64,000 nt of DNA from Aspidapion aeneum (taxonomy: Eukaryota; Arthropoda; Insecta; Coleoptera; Brentidae): positions 75,286,771 through 75,350,770 of the forward strand of contig OY755039.1 in assembly GCA_963576565.1 (NCBI GenBank), given 5' to 3'. This document shows positions 1 through 11,545 of this stretch, piece after piece; the first letter of the stretch is position 1, and each line of letters starts with the position of its first letter. Made by a program: the position numbers and the translations under genes. Under the pieces are notes generated by a model. It ran no database searches, was not told the DNA's origin, and saw only the letters and a program-made list of their open reading frames with translations.

Positions 1-109
1 ACCGAACCGAACCGAACGAAATGAGACAGGCCATTAAACAAAACCAGAACAACATGAAGCACACCATGGAACAAAATCAGAACGTCATGAAACAGCCCTC
101 GAGAAAAGA

Positions 110-512
110 TTGGATAGCATTCAAGAAAACTTTGATCAAATAAAGAGCAACTCTAAACAGCTAAGAGAAGAGTTCAAGAAAATGGAAGAGCAGGAGAATC
201 ATTACAAGAGTATGAAGCAGATCCCAGGGGAAGCTGACGTATTTGGCTTACCCAGAAATGCCAGAAAATTGCAGAGATCCCTTCACGGTAGTTCGCTTAA
301 TTAACGACTTAGCAATATTACTTCGTCGAGAACTCTTCCATAACAGTAGTGAAGTGTTGATTCGAGCCCTTGAAATTGAATCATCAATTTCAAATGGAAA
401 GTGTTTTAGATGCGGACGTACAGAGCATATTCAATGCGATTATCGTATCCAAATGAGGTCTCGCTCACCATTTAGCGGGACAAAGTACCGAAGAAGAAGT
501 CAGGAAAACTAA
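110..512 (+). pseudogene. gag-like fragment with degenerate zinc knuckle
   Basis: Two short overlapping frames lie here. The first (110-304) encodes a charged, Glu/Lys/Gln-rich, probably coiled-coil segment. The second (243-512) ends with a Cys-rich motif, CFRCGRTEHIQC, followed by a basic Arg/Ser tail. The motif resembles a retroelement nucleocapsid CCHC knuckle, but the His-to-Cys spacing is two residues instead of four, so it is degenerate. The two frames overlap by 62 bases and look like one gag-type coding sequence broken by a frameshift. No protease or reverse transcriptase follows. A retroelement gag remnant is the likeliest reading; a chance zinc-knuckle-like motif cannot be excluded. 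Confidence 0.35.
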
Positions 513-1073
513 AACTAGTCAACGCAGAGAGACAATTGTTGGCTCTTAAAACAACATAACATCATTTAAAAAAATCGGTTCACAAATGAAAAAGTTTTGG
601 ATTTTCCAAAATTGTCCTGTTTTTTATGTTTGTACCGGCATCTTGTGGAATTGTGATTCCGTAAGGGATTTCAACCACTGGACTCCAATTTGCAGCAACA
701 CGAAAAGTGCCTGAACACCTCTTAGCGACTAGATTGTAAAATATTACAATTTTTGAACACCTTTTAACACCACTTTACGCCAATGGCATGAAAATTACAT
801 GAAAACATGTTTAGCATGAAGCGCCTTTAGTTAAAAAAATCCGAAATGTCAAAAATTTTTCTCGCACAGTAAACCGACTAGTTTTGTACTTGTAAAAATC
901 ATGAAACCATGCATACAGTATGACCCACATAAGAGGAATATAGATCAATATAGGTTGAAGTCACCTTGCAAAATTAATTTTATCCCTTACAAAGGACCTG
1001 TAGGTAGGTCACCGCGTGATGAGTAGTGGTAAACGACACAAGACAAAGAAGGATGAACATCGCATTGTTGTCA
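513..1073. other. No gene or repeat recognised
   Basis: AT-rich sequence with no open frame of note. The text just before the inverted repeat at 1074 is not obviously repeated elsewhere in the window. Confidence 0.4.
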
Positions 1074-2516
1074 AATAAGTCGATTTAAAGTAACTTACCC
1101 TAGTCCGAAATTGCTCCGTTTTAGAGATACAGGGTGGTAAATTTAAAAATTAAAAATCGATTGTCTTAAAATTTATGAACATTTCTTAACGCATTATTTT
1201 AAAAATTGGTACTCGGGGGGTTTTTTGGGATGCGAAACCTAAATATGGATACCTTTTCACTGTGCCGTTAGAGGGCGCTTCACAATGCTCTTTTTATAGT
1301 TTAAAATGACTATAACTTTTTTCTCAGTGTAACTTTTAACTTTTTTTGTTAAGGAAATATTTTCCTGAATCTTTTTAAGCCAAAAAGGTACTCTTGTTAA
1401 CATGCGCTAAAGTAAGTCGTTTTCGAGATATTTTCGTTTTTAGTGTTCGATGCCGCAACGGAATACTGAAATTATTTTGAATGCTATTTCACTAAAGTGT
1501 TGTACACTGGCAAAATGTCATAGCAACGGCCAGTTTTCCACTGACTATTGTTCTCAGCTTTATTCCAGTTTGTTGCTTTTCGGCAATTTCGCTCATGAAA
1601 TTTTTTAATTTAAAACTAAAAAACTGGAAACGTAAAGTGCACGGCATGGGAATAGAACTTAACGACCGATTTACCATATACACACTACAGTTTGCTGACA
1701 ACCAAGTAATTGTAGCTAATGAGAAAGAAGACATGAAGTATATGATGAGAAAGCTAACGGAAGAATACCAAAAGTGGGGATTAACAGTGAACGTAGACAA
1801 GACACAGTACTTATGTATTGGAAACGACTCCAGTGAGTTAGAATTAGACAATGGACAAACAATATCTCCATGCAATGAGTATGTATACTTGGGTGTCACA
1901 TTTGATAAGACAGGAACAGACTGTAAGGAATTGGAAAAAAGAATAGTAAAAGCAAAAAAAAATATTGGATGTCTAACAGTATTTTATGGACCAGAGAGAT
2001 AAAAAAGAATGTAAAATTTAACATATATGAAACAATGGTCAAAAGCACGCTGTTGTATGAAATAGAGACTTGTCGCGTAACAGAAAAATACAAAACAAAA
2101 ATGGAAAGTGTCGAAATGGATGCAATAAGATCAATGAGAATATCTAGAATAGATCACATAAGAAATGAGATCATAAAAGAAAGAATGGGAATCGAGGGAA
2201 GCATAACGGATGACATCACTAAAAGGCAACTGATATGGTGCGGCCATGTACAACGGATGAACGACGAAAAATTACCAAAGCAGGTCCTAGAATGGCAACC
2301 AATAGGGCGCAGAAAAGGAGGGCGTCCTAAACTAGAATGGCAACAGTCAATCCAAAGATCAACAGAATCTGACAGAGGATGATTGTCAGGATCGAAGTAG
2401 GTGGAGAATAGGCGTCGGACAACGTAGAAAAACGTTCTAAACCGACATAGTAGTAGTAGTATCTCTGAAACGGAGCAATTTTGGACCACGGTAATTTGCA
2501 TTAAATCGACTTATTT
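1074..2516. repeat. Inverted-repeat element interrupted by a LINE fragment
   Basis: A stretch of about 50 bp at 1074-1125 is repeated in inverted orientation at 2461-2516. Both contain AATAAGTCGATTTAA and AATTGCTCCGTTT. The left copy runs into AGAGATACAGGGTG, a terminus-like motif seen on other TA-flanked elements in this window; a similar AGAGATACCCTGTA lies at 2560-2574. The LINE remnant at 1595-2401 sits between the arms, which suggests a LINE copy inserted into a small inverted-repeat element. The exact ends are not resolved. Confidence 0.4.
1595..2401 (+). pseudogene. Non-LTR retrotransposon (LINE) reverse transcriptase, 3' fragment
   Basis: The first frame (1595-2002) covers the C-terminal palm of a LINE reverse transcriptase. 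The catalytic box reads LQFADNQVIVA, where FADD is expected, so one catalytic Asp is lost. The second frame (1969-2382) continues with the thumb and the typical LINE tail: IWCGHVQRM, LPKQVLEW and GRRKGGRPKLEW. The two are offset by a frameshift near 1970-2000. No endonuclease or N-terminal RT motifs are present, so the copy is 5' truncated, as is common for LINEs. It differs from the RTE-like copies at 25.1 and 55.2 kb. It is dead: frameshifted and with a damaged catalytic box. Confidence 0.8.
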
Positions 2517-2585
2517 TGACCTCAGGAATATGTGCTGAGATTTTGTACACACCTTTTAGAGATACCCTGTATTTCAAAGGGTTCG

Positions 2586-3777
2586 TGGCCTTGATCGCGC
2601 AAACAAAAACCGCAAATAATTTGAAGACCAAAGGCAAATGTCAATTTTTAAGGAAATTGAGTTATTAGTGCCATCTATTAGAAAAATTTTAAACTTTCAC
2701 CATATCCTATCGTTCAGGCTATAAATAGGCTCGGTCAGGAGTAATTTCAATTTGTAATATTGACGAACAGGCTAAAAAGGCTTTAGAACGGGTTTTCTCG
2801 AAATCCCGTTTTTTGACATAGCCTTTGCCTGTGGTCTTCAATGATTGACGAATTATAACCGGTCGGTTTTATTTTTAAAATGTACACAAAGAACTTTAAA
2901 ACTTTAGGTAAAAATAATTATTTCCAGTATGTATTCTTAATATTTTTTTTTTCAGTAAACAACTGTATCGAGGCCCGCCATTGTTTTTGTTTAGTAATAT
3001 TGAAGCCTTAGTGACACACAAGGAGTCCAATGAATTAAAGATCACACTATGTTTTTAACATTGTGGACGTTAGTGGGAAAGACTAAACATTTGTTAATCT
3101 TGGACACAAATTTCAAAACTTATTTTAACAATATTTATAATTGAATACCCGCTCGGAAAAAGGTTGTAAGCGTCAATACTTGTAAATCGGTGTTATAAGC
3201 GGAATAAGCTTTTAATCATCTCCGTACATTAGTGTTTTTGATTGGTTGTGAAAAAACATCTTTGACCATCTACATACCTGGTTTGCTCATTAATAGCGAG
3301 AAGCAACTGTCTTACCCTTATTTTGTCATAGGCGAAAAAACGTCTACGCCAAAAATAGTTTTCTGGGTTTCAACCTTCTTCCAAACGGCATTTAAGTATA
3401 GATGGATTTTGTAGATAAAAAAAGGTCCCAAATAGTACCAAGGGGTTGAAGAATAACATTTGTCAAGGAGATTGTCAAAAATGTTCTTCACGCCAGTGGT
3501 CTAAACAAGATTTTTTGTATATATAAATAAATATTTTATTATATTGAATAATAAAAAAAAATATTTGCAATGACTTCCCTGTAAAATTTAGTTCCTTTTT
3601 TTAATCTACATATTTTACCAATAGGTGGCCTTAGAGAGTTACTCTCTCCTACAATAAACGGATAAAACTATATAAATATTATTGATTACAGAACCTACTT
3701 AATTGTTAATTGAGCCTTGTTTTGAAGTGTTGAATATAATCATATTAAGTACCAGGCTCGGCATGGACCGGTTATTG
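2586..3777. other. No gene recognised; AT-rich spacer
   Basis: Apart from a promoter-like patch at 2715-2760, nothing is recognised. A 60-codon frame at 3232-3414 has no recognisable domain and was not called. Confidence 0.4.
2715..2760 (+). promoter_or_regulatory. Possible TATA promoter patch
   Basis: TATAAATA at 2720-2727 is followed about 10 bp downstream by TCAGGAG, an initiator-like match. About 60 bp further, AACGGGTTT and AAATCCCGTT form a small hairpin (2787-2812). This could be the core promoter of a decayed LTR, but no LTR partner or coding sequence was found. Confidence 0.2.
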
Positions 3778-4595
3778 CAGTGTTGCCAACCGTACGGATT
3801 TATTTGTAGATCTACGGATTTTGGATTTCGATCTCCGATTTTGGATCCTACAAATTTTTGGCAATTTTACTAAAAAACGATGAACATCGAAACACAACGG
3901 CGGCCGCGCCTCATTCCTCCTTATCAGTCCTCAGTTTTACTTTTTTTCCTACATTTTAATCATTTTGTAAAAAGGTTTTGCTTGGATCAGTGACCTTATT
4001 TTTCTAGACATCTAGCGGACGGTCGTTGCAACATTTTTTAGAACGAATTGTATCGTTCATATCATTATTTTTAAGACAACTTTTTACAACTTTTTTTCGT
4101 TGGCCTATGCTATTTCTTATGGTAAACAGCTGGTATCGGTCAAAAAGTTATCTCAAAAATTATGAAATGGAGTATATTACTTCGCGCAACGCTTCGCGCC
4201 ACGAAAGTTAAACTATGTTTTACGTTATGTATGTTGCACTAGAAAATATTAGTGTTTGTACGTACCTTAACTAAATAAAAAAGGTTAAAAAAGTACGTAC
4301 TTTTTATTTCTTCTAATTATAACGGTTTATCCGTTTAAAAAATTGGCGGCACTGCAAAAAAGTTTATTTGGATCCGTTGGAACGGAGCAGTAGGTACCGT
4401 ACCGTTCTCGTGCAATTCCGAACCAAAAAAGTTGTGCACTCCTGTCACTGTCAAAAAAAGAAAAAAATCAAACCAATATAAACTTTTTAATTGTAAAAAA
4501 AGCATCTTTTGTAGTTTTTAGTCTTCTTTGCACCTACGGATTTCCACAGATTTTTCGCGTTCACGCTACGGATTTTCCAATAGTTGGCAACACTG
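3778..4595. mobile_element. Non-autonomous hAT-like element, 818 bp
   Basis: Perfect 13-bp terminal inverted repeats, CAGTGTTGCCAAC at 3778 and its complement ending at 4595, enclose AT-rich DNA. Both ends also carry subterminal copies of CTACGGATTT. The flanks GGTTATTG (3770-3777) and GGTTAACC (4596-4603) match at 5 of 8 positions, consistent with an old 8-bp duplication. CAGTGTTGCCA termini and 8-bp target sites are characteristic of hAT elements. The only internal frame (4026-4211) is not transposase-like, so the element would need a transposase in trans. Confidence 0.75.
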
Positions 4596-4849
4596 GGTTA
4601 ACCGTCAGTCCGCCGAAAATATCGATATTTAATCGACATGTTTGCGGGCGCACGATACACTAATACGCAGTATGTCAGCAATGAGGACCAAAACGCGTTT
4701 TCGCCGCGCATTACGTCATGTAAAAGACAAAATAGCGAAAATCGCATACAAGCTAATCACTTAAAAAATTATTTAAAAAACACATCTAAGCAGTTTTATT
4801 GAAAAATCATTAATTAAAAAATCATCATCATCATTAAGCAAACAAATAC

Positions 4850-6722
4850 GAAAAATGGAAAAGAAAAATGGATGAAAAAAGGCCGTCTTAACTTAATAAA
4901 ACACAAAAATAATTATATAACGAATATTTAAAAGATCCCAACAATAACGAACTTAAAAATAATTATACTCTAAAGAAAAAGATGTCATCAACATCAACAG
5001 CAAAGAATGCCTACGCGGAAAAGCTAATTTCAAAAAACAAAAATCAAACTAGTTCTTTTTGGAGTTCTCTAAACGATATTTGCAATAAGCCAAATCTAAT
5101 AACAACATTCGAAAAAATAGAGCTGTCAAATTCGCATATAGTGACAGATAAATCTGAAATTGCAGAGCATTTTAAAAAAATTGGAAACAAATTCGCCAAT
5201 CAAATTGAAGATCTTAACAACTTTGATGAACAAATAGAGTGGTCAAATGAAAATATAAGTTTTTTTTAAAGTAAAAAACATAATAAAAAATTTAAAATAG
5301 AAAAATCGTCTGGCCACGATAAAATTCGCACAGAGACGTTAAAAATGATTGCAGATTAAATCGCACCTCAGCTAACTTATTTAATTAATCTAAGTTTTCA
5401 GATTGGTAGCTTTCCAGATGCTTTAAAAATTGAAGTAAAACCGCTTTTTATAGAAGGACAAAAACAGATTTAAATAATTATCGTCCACAATCTCTAATAA
5501 GCACTATTTCAAAAATATTTGAAACAAAAGTTCAAAAGCAGATTAACCAATTTTTAAAGGCAAATCTACAGAAGAAGCCATCTTATGCTTAAAACTAAAA
5601 ATCTATGAAGCTTTGGACAATAACCTGCCTTCTTTGGGTATATTCGTGGATCTAAAAAAGGCCTTTGATACCGTGTGTCATAAAAAGTTAGTTAAAAAGG
5701 TAGAACAAATTGGGATTAGGGGAAGGGCTTTAAATTTTATAAAAAGCTATCTGGAAAACAGGAAAAACTTTGTTAGTATTTCTGGAGTATGTAGTGGCAC
5801 TAGAGCCGTTACTTGCGACGTACTGCAGGGGACAGTTTTGGACCCTCTTTTATTTATTATTTATATTAATAACCTTTTATAAAATAACATCTTCTGGAAT
5901 GATAAGAAGTTTCTATGATCATACCGTCATATTTTATACAGCCAAAACATGGAATGACCTGAAGGAAAAAGTTGAACAGGATTTTAGAAAGATAAGCAAA
6001 TGGTTTCAGGCTAACAAACTTACGTTAAACCAAAGTAAAACCAAATTTTTGCCTTTTACCTCTCATGTATAAAACTTGCCCACTTATGAAAATCTTGATA
6101 TAAATACACATCTTCATATTTTAGAGGCAGAGGAGGTCAAATATTTTGGAATTATTATAAATAGCCATTTAAGATGGAACAAATAAACAAAAAATGTTCT
6201 CAAAATAACTAGATTCTACTATTTAAGAAACATATTGAATACAAACCAACTGAAATCGATTTACTATGCGTTAGTTTAATCACAAATTAGGTATGGGATT
6301 TCTGGTTCGGGGAGTGTACGAGATTGTTATTTAAATAGCTTAAGTCTCATACAGAAGTGGATATTAAAAATCATCCTAAAAAAGACAAAACGGTATTCTA
6401 GTGACCATCTTTTTAAAGAAGCACAAGTATATGACCGTCGCCAGCTCTATTTTTTCAAACTTTTAATGAATTTAAGTAAAGAAAAAATTCAATTAAAACC
6501 CATTAGTCACAACGAAAACACACGTTTTAGGGACGACTATGTAGTGGTTCCACGCGCTTATAAAGAAATTGGACAAAAATCTCCGTATTTTCTAGCAGCA
6601 AAGTTCTTTAATTACTTTTCACCTAATTGAAAACAATTTTTATTTCAAAAACATTTTAGAAGGGAATTAACGAAATTGATTTTTCAAAGTAATAGAATTT
6701 CAATAAATAGTTTAGTTACTTA
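4850..6722 (+). pseudogene. Jockey/CR1-like LINE, reverse transcriptase remnant
   Basis: A chain of frames, broken by shifts and stops, follows a LINE polymerase in order: an N-terminal part near 4982-5269 with AKNAYAEKLISKN and FWSSLND; KSSGHDKI near 5300; a NNYRP...ISKIFE box near 5480-5520; IFVDLKKAFDTV, NFIKSYLENRK and VLQGTVLDPLLFIIYINNLL at 5613-5882; then FYDHTVIFY, where a YADD box is expected, near 5910. Thumb-like sequence continues to about 6722. The catalytic YADD is destroyed and there are many frameshifts, so the copy is inactive. No endonuclease domain is seen, so it is 5' truncated. Assignment to Jockey/CR1-like rather than RTE rests on the motif style and is tentative. Confidence 0.8.
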
Positions 6723-7170
6723 GATAAGTGTTTATTAACTGTTGCGACTTATATTTTCTAATTGGGACTTAACTCCAAATAGTGACTTATCGATCTCGAA
6801 TGTGACAAGTGAATACCAATTGTAACCAATTAAACCTAAATTATGACATTTCTTCATGCCCTAACAAGCGATGCAAATTTTTTTATTTATGTTTACTTAT
6901 TTTTGAAAATGTAATACTATATCAATGTTGCTTCCGCTATCGGCGATAAGTGTCCAAGGGATTAACATATTAACTTGAAATTTTGCAAAAAATGTACGCT
7001 TGAGTATGCTGAAGTACGGTAAAATTGGGCGAGATCAGAAAAATGAAAGTGTCTCAGTTTGGGGGTTTTCTCAATTCATGCGGGGCCCCATTTTCAATAA
7101 TGTTTTGAGTCATTTCTTTAAAACTAGCGAAACTTAAGCCGAATTTTGAACAATTGAACCATGTGCTGTA

Positions 7171-7708
7171 ACAACGTTGTAAGCGCCAAATACTGTTTTT
7201 TTGGAAAATAAAAAAAGTTTTATTTTTAATTGCTTAGACATGTAAAGTGTTTATAACTCTAATATGGTTGACTTTAGGTTGTATAATATTAATTTAGGTA
7301 TTATTGCCTTAGATGTATAAAGGATAGGGTTTTATGAACTTAGTTGCTATATTTTAATAAAACAACGTTGTATATCCACGTCGGTTACAACGTAGTTTTG
7401 CGGAAATAGGGCGCTTAGAACGTTGTTTTATGTTTAAAAATAAAGCACAATGACAGTAAAAAAACGTGTTTATTAACTTAGTTTAAAACCATCTTTGGGT
7501 GTACGAGGTACCTAAAAGCTGTAAATATACACTCTTAAGATTTTCATAAAAAGTTACATATTTTAATGGAATATATATGGCACATACAACGTTGTTACAC
7601 CGGAGTATGCAAGTCAACTAATTTTATTACCATTATAAAATAGGAATAGAAGCCCCGTATTCTCCTACCACTTTATAGGTTGATTATTTTGACCAAATAC
7701 AACGTTGT
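7171..7708. repeat. Four perfect ACAACGTTGT palindromes
   Basis: The 10-bp palindrome ACAACGTTGT occurs exactly at 7171, 7362, 7586 and 7699. Near matches lie at 7387, 7418 and 7953. All are inside the loop of the fold-back at 4630-8235. Repeated internal palindromes in such an element may be protein-binding sites, but this is inference. Confidence 0.6.
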
Positions 7709-8256
7709 TACATGCAAAACTCGTTCCAGCATAGCATTCAATTGTAGGCCGAACGTTTGCTCGGTATCCGTTTCGTCACTTTTTAATATTACTTTTTAGT
7801 TTTTGAGTTTTGAGAATTTTTCGAAAAATATGGAAAATTTTTACAATCTTAAATAGTGAATCGATTAAAATATTTATTAGATAAGAGTTTTGGCCTACAA
7901 TTGTTCAAATTTTTATTTAAATCTATTGGCTAGTTTTCAAGAAATAACTTGAAACGTTGTTGAAAATGGGGCACTGTGTAAGTTCATAAATGCCCCAAAA
8001 TGAGGCACTTTCATTTTTCTGATCTGGCCCAGTTTTACCAATCTTCTTTAATAATATACTCAAGCGTACATTTGTGCCAAATTTTAAGTTTATATATTAA
8101 TTCCTGGGACATTTGTCGCCGATCGCAGAAAAATCATTAAACATTTGCTTCATGCCAATTTCGCTATTTCATCATCTACATGACGTGACGGAAAGCGAGC
8201 ATTAACAATCGAGTGTCGTGCCCGGTATATATGGATGTGCGCTGACATGCCGTTTG

Positions 8257-8874
8257 CTATAGTTGATATTGTATTAAAGTGTCACCGCGTCATAGCTATG
8301 GTAAACCAAATTTTGCGACAAAATCTAAGTAAAGGAGCCTTAAAAAATTAGTGTTTCACTTTGTACATGCAGTGTGCCGCTCGGGGTTTAATGTTCGAAG
8401 GATAAAACACTAAGACCTTTTAAAGGAGAGATCAAATAGGTACTTACCTAATAAATAAAGATCCGAAACATAAAAAAGGATCCAAAATTATATTAAAATG
8501 TGCGCAAATATTGATTTAGTTGCAAAAACGGTAATTTGTTTTGTAAGAAGCTCCGTCATAATTTGTTTGACATAAACAGTCAAAACAACAACGAATAGAA
8601 AACGTCAAAGTTCAGCTAAATCAATAATATGTTCGTAACAACCAGATAAGAGTATATATGTTTCTTTCTAATGAAATCGTTTTGAAGAAGACATCAATAA
8701 AAAGCAACTAAAATAGTAAGCTAATGACTAATTAGTGCAGTGCCTCATTTTGGGAATCAATATCAATAAAAAAAATTAAAGGAAGCGCGTGTCACTGTAT
8801 GTACCCTTCTACTCCCTTCCTGCCCATCAAGGTTTTGATGACGCGGTGTCACTTTAATACAATATCAACTATAG
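8257..8874. mobile_element. 618-bp inverted-repeat element (family also at 19414)
   Basis: Terminal inverted repeats of about 36 bp start with CTATAGTTGATATTGTATTA (8257) and end with the complement (8874), with one or two mismatches. The terminal 80 bp recur at 19414-19500, so this is a dispersed family. No open frame and no clear target-site duplication were found, so the superfamily is not assigned. Confidence 0.65.
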
Positions 8875-9302
8875 TTTATCGTGAATCATAAAATATCAAA
8901 AATGACTGTTCATACAAAAAAAGTATGTTTGGTAACGTTTTGAATTAAATTAGAAAGAAAGCCTTTTTGGGGCCATAGTTAAATAAGACTAAAAAATAAT
9001 ATTTTGCAAGTTTTTTTAGATTTGTAGATTTTTTTTATACTATATAATACTTTAACTGGTGTTAAAAATATTAACATTTTCTATATGCGTAGGAGGGGAG
9101 GCGGAGAATACGTCAGAAGATTCATATCTTTATATTCATATACGCGGAACTCATTTTTTTAGGCTTAAAAATAGTTTTACAAGCAAAAAGTATATCAAAG
9201 TTAAGTAAACAAAAATTTTCCATTTCCAAGAAAAAAAAATATATTTTTCAAATTATAGTTTTAGGACTAAAATCAACATTTACCTTATACATCCTAAAGA
9301 GT
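8875..9302. other. No gene recognised
   Basis: AT-rich spacer between the 618-bp element and the 283-bp tandem repeat. Nothing recognised. Confidence 0.4.
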
Positions 9303-10424
9303 AATACCCTATTTAAAAAAATTCCAATATTTCTAAAAATTAATAAATTACATTTTAGACGCGGGTCGCAAGGACCACGACGGCTTTGCCCGAAGGGGAG
9401 AAAAATGGAGATATTCCAAAAAAAATTACCCCAAAGTTAAATTCGCCCCGTCTGGGAAAACAGACGTCTATTGAACTAAAAACAAAAGAAAAAAATCGAC
9501 AATACGCTAGAAGCTTACCTTCTTTCATTCAGCAGCAGTTCCAAAATTTCACTCGTGGCCGCGGCCTTTTCTTGAGGGCTGGAATTTCGGTCTTAAACTT
9601 AAACTACGTGTGACTTCTTTCAGTGTCTTGTCGGAAGTGATTTCTTCATTCCCCTGTCAAACACAGGGTGGCGCTTCAAACTCCCAGCGTGTGCAAAAGC
9701 GCGCATGATTTTGCCAAAATGATCAGGTGATCAAAAAGAAAATAACTTTCAACAAAGAGAGAAATTATCACCTGATCGCAATTTTTCCCAAACAAACTCT
9801 TTTTTGAAGGTTTTTGCTGAAAGCTCAAAAATATCAAAACAAACTTTAAGGTTAGGTTTTCCAAAAAATTCAAAATAAAACAAAAATAAAAGTAACTGGC
9901 AGCATTAAACACATTTAAACAAAAATACAAAAAACACAATAAAGCATTAAATTTTTAGTGAAAATGTCAAATATACTTTTTTCTCATATCTTCTTTTTAG
10001 TGTAGAATATTTAAAACTAAGAAAATAAGTCGACTCCTTTAATCCTTTATTATTTTGAACTCATCGAAAAGTCATTACCAAACTGAAAATATTGTTGATT
10101 AGTATCCCTAGCAGAACATATTAATAATTCATATACACCGACTGACAATACCCTATTTAAAAAAATTCCAAAATTTCTATAAATTAATAAATTACATTTA
10201 AACAAAAATAAAAAAACACAATAAAGCATTCAGTTTTTAGTAAAAATGTCAAATATACTTTTTTTCTGATATCTTTTTTTTAGTGTAGAATATTTAAAAC
10301 TATGAAAAGAAGTCGACTCCTGTAATCCTTTTTAATATTTTGAACTCATCGAAAAGTCATTACCAAACTGAAAATATTGTTGATTAGTATCCTTATATTA
10401 ATAATTCATATATACCGACTGAGA
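9303..10424. repeat. Two tandem units of a ~283-bp repeat, the first interrupted
   Basis: Unit 2 spans 10147-10424. Unit 1 has its first 53 bp at 9303-9355 and the rest at 9911-10146. Shared words include AATACCCTATTTAAAAAAAT, AGTCGACTCC and GAACTCATCGAAAAGTCATT. The spacing between equivalent points is 283 bp in the uninterrupted part. The break in unit 1 is caused by the insertion at 9356-9910. Confidence 0.8.
9356..9910. mobile_element. 555-bp insertion into the 283-bp repeat
   Basis: The uninterrupted second unit shows the empty site. ACATTT occurs once there but is duplicated around this insert (9350-9355 and 9911-9916), as expected of a 6-bp target duplication. The insert starts TAGACGCGGGTCGC and is less AT-rich than its surroundings at the left. 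It contains an internal inverted pair, GATCAGGTGAT / ATCACCTGATC (about 9720-9780). It has no clear terminal inverted repeats, and its frame at 9386-9613 is not recognisable. Confidence 0.55.
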
Positions 10425-11094
10425 AAATAAGGTCCAAACAAAATCACTGCCTCCTTGACTACTTGCTCAACATCCTTTACTAAATTAGAAACGTTGCCAA
10501 AAATACGCATGTTTCTTTACATTCTGTTATCTATCCACAAAATGTTCACCATCAATAATGAATTATAATTTCATTCATTAGCTTTAGTTAAGTCTTCATG
10601 TACTAATGTGTGGCATGATACAACAAGAAGATATGATCTTTAGCCGTTCCAAATAGCGTTTGCGTACGACGTCATGCCGAGAGTGAAATTTAAAAACATG
10701 AGGGCGCGCTAATATATTTGATGTAATAGAACTTGGGTATGTTGCATCGCTAATGCGTTTTCAATGAAAATTAGGGTAGTTCAGAATAAATGAGATATTA
10801 TGAGTATTATAAATGCAAAGATAAGATAATGTAAAAGTTTTATTTGGAGTCGGAGAGCCGACCGAATTCTAAAATCTGTTTGATCACTCCGTAAAGTAAA
10901 AATTTACTCTATTGATACAAAAATCATGTATTATTTTACCTTTTGGATTTTTTTTAACATGGCTTTAGTTTCTAACTAAATATAAAGAATAATACAAAAA
11001 GCAAATTTTTAATCGGTTGTTTATTTTCAAAATAAGTATATACTACAATTACAACTCAGGTTCTGTGGAGCAGTTTTTAAAATAATTATAATAA
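10425..11094. other. No gene recognised
   Basis: AT-rich spacer between the tandem repeat and the RepA copy. Nothing is recognised. Confidence 0.4.
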
Positions 11095-11545
11095 TCAAAT
11101 AAGTTTCGTGGCTAATCGGATAAAAAGGAGTTTTTGTTTCTCTCATATTTTTCCGTGGGTAGCTTAAAAGCTTAACCTCACGCGGATCCAAGATCTAATA
11201 GACACCTAATAAGTGTTGACAGTTAACTGTTTCGTCCTTATGGGACTCCTCAGAACACTGCTTGGTCAATGTGACACTCTTGCAAAGTTAATTAGACGGT
11301 TTTGTCTCTAATCCTAGGTAAATAGTGAGAAAACTTTCGCAAGAAGTGACATGTACCGAGATACGAGAGAAACAAGAACAAGAGCAGGCGAAATAAACTT
11401 CTTGCTATACATATCGATCAATGAAAAGATCGACAAATCAAAAGAAACAAACTAATCCGTGACCTACGACAGCTCTTTCTGCCTTTCAGGCCAGATCAAC
11501 GCTTATTGCGTTTTTACCCGCTATCAGACACGTGCCAAATAATAC
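11095..11545 (-). repeat. RepA copy, diverged, reverse orientation
   Basis: Read on the minus strand, this matches the 521-bp RepA unit from the 34.4 kb array over its whole length. It begins near a TGATAGCGG word, passes GTTCTGAGGAGTCCCATAAG and ACACTTATTAGGTGT, and ends near CCGATTAGCCACGAAAC. It is clearly more diverged from the array units than they are from each other, and may be a separate subfamily. Confidence 0.75.

Larger units (their letters stand above)
4630..8235. mobile_element. Large fold-back element split by a LINE insertion
   Basis: An inverted repeat joins 6934-7075 with about 7990-8135 (shared words TGTACGCTTGAGTAT, GATCAGAAAAATGAAAGTG and ATCGGCGA). The outer part of the right arm, 8135-8235, is matched in inverted orientation not by the DNA next to 6934 but by 4630-4765 (shared ACGTCATGTA and ATAGCGAAA). 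The simplest reading is that one long left arm was cut in two by the LINE now at about 4770-6920. The loop (7080-7985) carries repeated ACAACGTTGT palindromes. No transposase frame is seen. Confidence 0.6.

Noticed and set aside
2715..2760. Full LTR around the TATA patch
   Set aside because: No duplicate, primer-binding site or coding sequence; kept only as a weak promoter-like patch.
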